A stretch of DNA of 64,000 bases from Clostridia bacterium (GTDB lineage Bacteria; Bacillota; Clostridia; Christensenellales; Aristaeellaceae). The stretch is taken from positions 1-64,000 of the forward strand of contig JAFUFB010000019.1 of assembly GCA_017470145.1 (NCBI GenBank). The letters are read 5' to 3'. This document shows, one piece after another, positions 61,407 through 64,000 of this stretch (position 1 is its first letter; each line of letters begins with the position of its first letter). A program made the position numbers and the translations under genes. The notes beneath the pieces were generated by a model. It did not search any database and was not told the DNA's origin. It worked only from the letters and a program-made list of their open reading frames with translations.

Positions 61407-62294
61407 ATGTCATTCGATAATATGATGCCTTGTTCTGAAGAAGACGCTGAATTTATTGAAGAACAGGCCAGCCGGGTGTTTGATACCATCGCTCCGCCCG
61501 AAGAGGCTGCCGAGGAAGAAGAATTCGTGTATAAGGTCACAGATGAAAAAGGAAGCCTTCTCGGCGGATGTATTCTGGCTGTCGATGCACGGAAGACAGC
61601 GTCGATTTACGATCTGTGGGTTGAAGAAAAGTACCGCCGCAGGGGAATTGCTTCCGCGCTGGTCCGGCAGGCCGAGAAAAAAGCAGGAGAGCTCGGCTGC
61701 TATCTCGTCCTGGTCGGCACTTTCGATTTTCAGGCAAAACCGTTCTACGAAAAGCACGGCTATACGGTGAATGATACCATGTCGGGTGTTCCGAAAGGAC
61801 ATGAACACTATTTCATGACGAAAAGGCTCGACCGGACTATTATGGAGCACAATCCGTCAGACACGAAAAAATACGAGATTATCCCAGGCGGCGAAGAAGA
61901 CGCAGAATTCCTCTCCGGCAGACTGCGCAGGCATGACGAAGCTTTCGCGCCGCGCGGGCACGAATACATTTCCATCGGGAAAAAGGTCACGGACGGAAAC
62001 GGCAGAATCATTGCCGGCCTTGTCGGCGGCGTGGACGGATGGAACGGCACAGATCTCGATGCGCTTTGGGTGGACGATCCGTACCGGCGGCAGGGGATCG
62101 GCACCCGGCTGCTCCGCGCGTTTGAGCGGGAGGCCGGAGAAAACGGCGCCGATACCGTGTTCATTGAAGCCTACGATTGGAATGTGGAGTTTTTCAGAAA
62201 GAATGGCTATGAGACAGTGACCGGCGTTCTTGAGGATTACCCGAGAGGGCACACCATGTATTGCATGCAGAAACCGCTCTGTTCGACACACTGA
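61407..62294 (+). CDS. Tandem GNAT-domain acetyltransferase
   Basis: A 295-residue protein with two related GNAT domains, about 1-137 and 145-295. Each has its acetyl-CoA loop: R-R-R-G-I-A-S-A-L-V and R-R-Q-G-I-G-T-R-L-L; the paired segments E-E-D-A-E-F, Y-D-L-W-V-E/D-A-L-W-V-D, and P-K-G-H-E-H-Y/P-R-G-H-T-M-Y repeat in order. This points to an internal duplication. Similar paired GNAT proteins include antibiotic and aminoglycoside acetyltransferases, but the substrate is unknown. ATG behind GGAGGAAACAGA. Confidence 0.85.
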   Translation: MSFDNMMPCSEEDAEFIEEQASRVFDTIAPPEEAAEEEEFVYKVTDEKGSLLGGCILAVDARKTASIYDLWVEEKYRRRGIASALVRQAEKKAGELGCYLVLVGTFDFQAKPFYEKHGYTVNDTMSGVPKGHEHYFMTKRLDRTIMEHNPSDTKKYEIIPGGEEDAEFLSGRLRRHDEAFAPRGHEYISIGKKVTDGNGRIIAGLVGGVDGWNGTDLDALWVDDPYRRQGIGTRLLRAFEREAGENGADTVFIEAYDWNVEFFRKNGYETVTGVLEDYPRGHTMYCMQKPLCSTH

Positions 62295-62329
62295 CCAATT
62301 CCAGTTTCCCAAGATGAGCAGAGGACACG

Positions 62330-62518
62330 ATGAAGCAAATATCGAACAAGGAATAAGAGAAGTACCAGCAGTACCTGACTAATCAGCTGCACGGCAGAAT
62401 TCTGACGCCAGACGGGCTCCAGATCGTCTGCGCCAACTTTGACTACGATCCCGAGCAGATTGGGGAACATATGATGGAGATGCTGGCGAAGTTTAGAAAT
62501 GAAGGGATTGTAGGATAA
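62330..62518 (+). pseudogene. Small gene interrupted by a TAA at codon 9
   Basis: ATG 62330 opens a frame of 62 codons ending at TAA 62516-62518, but codon 9 (62354-62356) is TAA. Without it the product would read M-K-Q-I-S-N-K-E, then E-K-Y-Q-Q-Y-L, R-I-L-T-P-D-G-L and D-Y-D-P-E-Q-I-G-E. A single change of TAA to TAT or a similar codon would restore it. GAGGACACG precedes the start. Small proteins of this style occur in mobile elements of gut Firmicutes; I have no function for it. Confidence 0.6.
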
Positions 62519-62545
62519 TTGGAGATTTCGGAGGAGACGAGATAA

Positions 62546-64000
62546 ATGATGACTCCCTGGAAAAAGAGGAAATTGCTGAAGATGTTCGCAGAATCCTTTG
62601 GGAAAGAACCAGATAAAGAGTATTTCCCGGGTGACATGGGATTCATCCGAACTTTTTATGACGCATGTCTAGGAGAGGAGTCGGATCAGTTTCACGTGGA
62701 TGAAACCACTTGGAAGGATCTGAATATGGAAGATATCTATCAACGGGTTAACGCCTGTCAATGTACAGCCGGAGAACAGTATTTGTATTATATGCTCAGA
62801 ACGCCCATGAGCCAAGCCAATTATTTAAAGCAACATGGTCTGATACATGTGATGGAAACCCAAACTGAACTGCGGCTGAAGCTTCAGTTGATTCTGTGTC
62901 GAATCAGCAGTAGCCGACATGTGGATCTCACCACCATTTTCCAGCCACGAGACAGTTCTTCTTTTTGGTTGATTATTTATTGCTTGATGGCATTATTGCT
63001 ACCAATATCCATTATTGCTGCAGCATTCCTTGGGTCTTCATACATTGTGTTGCCAATTGCTGCAATTATAGTAAATTCCTGGTTTCATACTTTTCGATGG
63101 AACAGGTGTGAGCATGAGATTTCCCGCGTGAATTACTGTGTATCTCTGATACTTGCGCTGAACCATTTGAGAAGACAGAAGCTGCACGATCTTGATCCAT
63201 ACCTTTCTGATGCATACGAACATCTGAATAAAATGAAGCCAATACTGCGCTCTGGTCCTGTCATGACCATGATGAATGCGGACATGCTTCAAGCTGCAGC
63301 GATGGTCACCTTTATGATAGATCTTATTTCTTTCGAGATTCTGAGAAAAAGACTGGCCAAATATCACTATGAATTTCTCGCTGTTCATAAAGCAATCGGC
63401 CAAATTGATGCTTCTATTGCCATTGCCTCCTATCGAGCAGGGTTGTCTGTTTGGTGTGAACCTGAGATCAACTTTGGTGCAAAGCGCCCAGATTTGCGAA
63501 TTGAAGGAATGGTTCATCCCCTTTTGAAAGAATCGGTGCCAAATGATGTGATACCAGAAAAATCCATGCTCATCACTGGATCGAATGCTTCGGGTAAGTC
63601 TACATATCTCCGAACGGCAATGATCTGCACACTTTTGGCACAAACGATATGCACCTGTACATGCAGAAGCTATATAGGAAGTTCCTTTCGCATTTATACA
63701 GCGTTATCTTTGTCAGATAACTTGTTGGCTGGAGAAAGCTATTATATAGCAGAGATAAAATCCCTTAAGCGAATCCTTGACGCGCGGAAAATGGAGGGCT
63801 TTATCCTTTGCGCTATTGATGAAGTATTGCGAGGGACAAACACCATCGAAAGGATCTCTGCTTCAGCAGAAGTCCTGAAGGCATTGAAGCATCCATGTAT
63901 CCTCTGCTTGATAGCCACTCACGACGTAGAACTGTGTGCCATCTCAGGCAACGATTACCAGCTTGTTCATTTTGAAGAGGTAATCAGCGATAATGATATT
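62546..64000 (+). CDS. Membrane-associated MutS-family ATPase, 3' truncated
   Basis: 485 codons run to the window end. A hydrophobic pair of segments (about 135-170; L-I-I-Y-C-L-M-A-L-L-L-P and I-V-L-P-I-A-A-I-I) precedes the MutS ATPase domain: Walker A G-S-N-A-S-G-K-S-T (about 345-353), Y-Y-I-A-E-I-K-S-L-K-R-I-L, then I-D-E-V-L-R-G-T-N-T (Walker B) and I-A-T-H-D. It is not MutS1, which has no membrane segment; it resembles the membrane-linked MutS homologues of Firmicutes, whose role is unknown. ATG 62546 follows GGAGGAGACGAGATAA. Lower G+C than the rest of the window. Confidence 0.8.
   Translation, partial: MMTPWKKRKLLKMFAESFGKEPDKEYFPGDMGFIRTFYDACLGEESDQFHVDETTWKDLNMEDIYQRVNACQCTAGEQYLYYMLRTPMSQANYLKQHGLIHVMETQTELRLKLQLILCRISSSRHVDLTTIFQPRDSSSFWLIIYCLMALLLPISIIAAAFLGSSYIVLPIAAIIVNSWFHTFRWNRCEHEISRVNYCVSLILALNHLRRQKLHDLDPYLSDAYEHLNKMKPILRSGPVMTMMNADMLQAAAMVTFMIDLISFEILRKRLAKYHYEFLAVHKAIGQIDASIAIASYRAGLSVWCEPEINFGAKRPDLRIEGMVHPLLKESVPNDVIPEKSMLITGSNASGKSTYLRTAMICTLLAQTICTCTCRSYIGSSFRIYTALSLSDNLLAGESYYIAEIKSLKRILDARKMEGFILCAIDEVLRGTNTIERISASAEVLKALKHPCILCLIATHDVELCAISGNDYQLVHFEEVISDNDI

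Noticed and set aside
1-64000. CRISPR arrays and rRNA genes
   Set aside because: No regularly spaced repeats of 25-40 bases and no rRNA-like stretches were seen.

Overview
The window looks like a chromosomal piece of a Gram-positive, G+C-rich member of Bacillota, probably a Clostridia lineage. The evidence is the mrnC-thyX-rlmB-sigH block, the phoH-pgpH-ybeY-cdd-era block, the rbgA-rnhB-yraN-comM-dprA-topA-trmFO-hslVU block, two T-box leaders, SigH, GlgD, an r1t-type phage holin and a TnpV gene. I cannot name a genus from sequence reading alone.

Layout. 1-1750 is the right end of a prophage: a truncated NlpC/P60 endolysin, a small membrane/coiled-coil protein, a holin, then a tRNA-Lys-like 3' fragment that is a plausible attachment site, and a terminator. 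1800-4985 holds mrnC, thyX, rlmB and sigH. 5055-9250 is a glycogen-synthesis operon (glgC, glgD, glgA) with a clear promoter. 9256-12726 holds a tRNA-methyltransferase-like gene, a BaiN-type flavoprotein, a TetR regulator and deoD. 12700-16139 (minus) is a tyrosine T-box operon: aminotransferase, tyrS, probably yigZ. 16159-20390 (plus) holds an Asp23-family gene, fakA and recG. 20404-27288 (minus) holds hemW, a SLOG-family gene, lepA, plsY, der and a PDZ/radical-SAM protein. mreB (plus) stands alone at 27408.

28476-32748 (minus) is the most unusual locus. A promoter and a T-box leader, whose specifier I read as CUG (Leu), drive an isopropylmalate-synthase-like protein that has lost its catalytic motifs but keeps the LeuA regulatory domain. 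It overlaps by 4 bp a gene encoding a xylose-isomerase-like TIM barrel fused to an AMP-forming acyl-CoA ligase. I regard this pair as the best candidate for an undescribed leucine-responsive system.

32758-40049 (plus) holds phoH, pgpH, a ybeY-cdd fusion, era, a GNAT gene and rlmI, with a small eight-cysteine protein on the minus strand. 40054-60414 (minus) runs from a DUF2461 gene through a phosphohexomutase, rbgA, rnhB, yraN, a 1,373-residue double GT-C glycosyltransferase fusion, comM, dprA, topA, trmFO, hslV, hslU, proC, rnhA, a secreted serine hydrolase and a tyrosine recombinase.

60415-64000 is an accessory segment of lower G+C: TnpV, a small XRE regulator, a tandem GNAT protein, a small gene broken by an early stop, and a membrane-associated MutS-like ATPase cut by the window end. 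I saw no rRNA, no intact tRNA and no CRISPR array.
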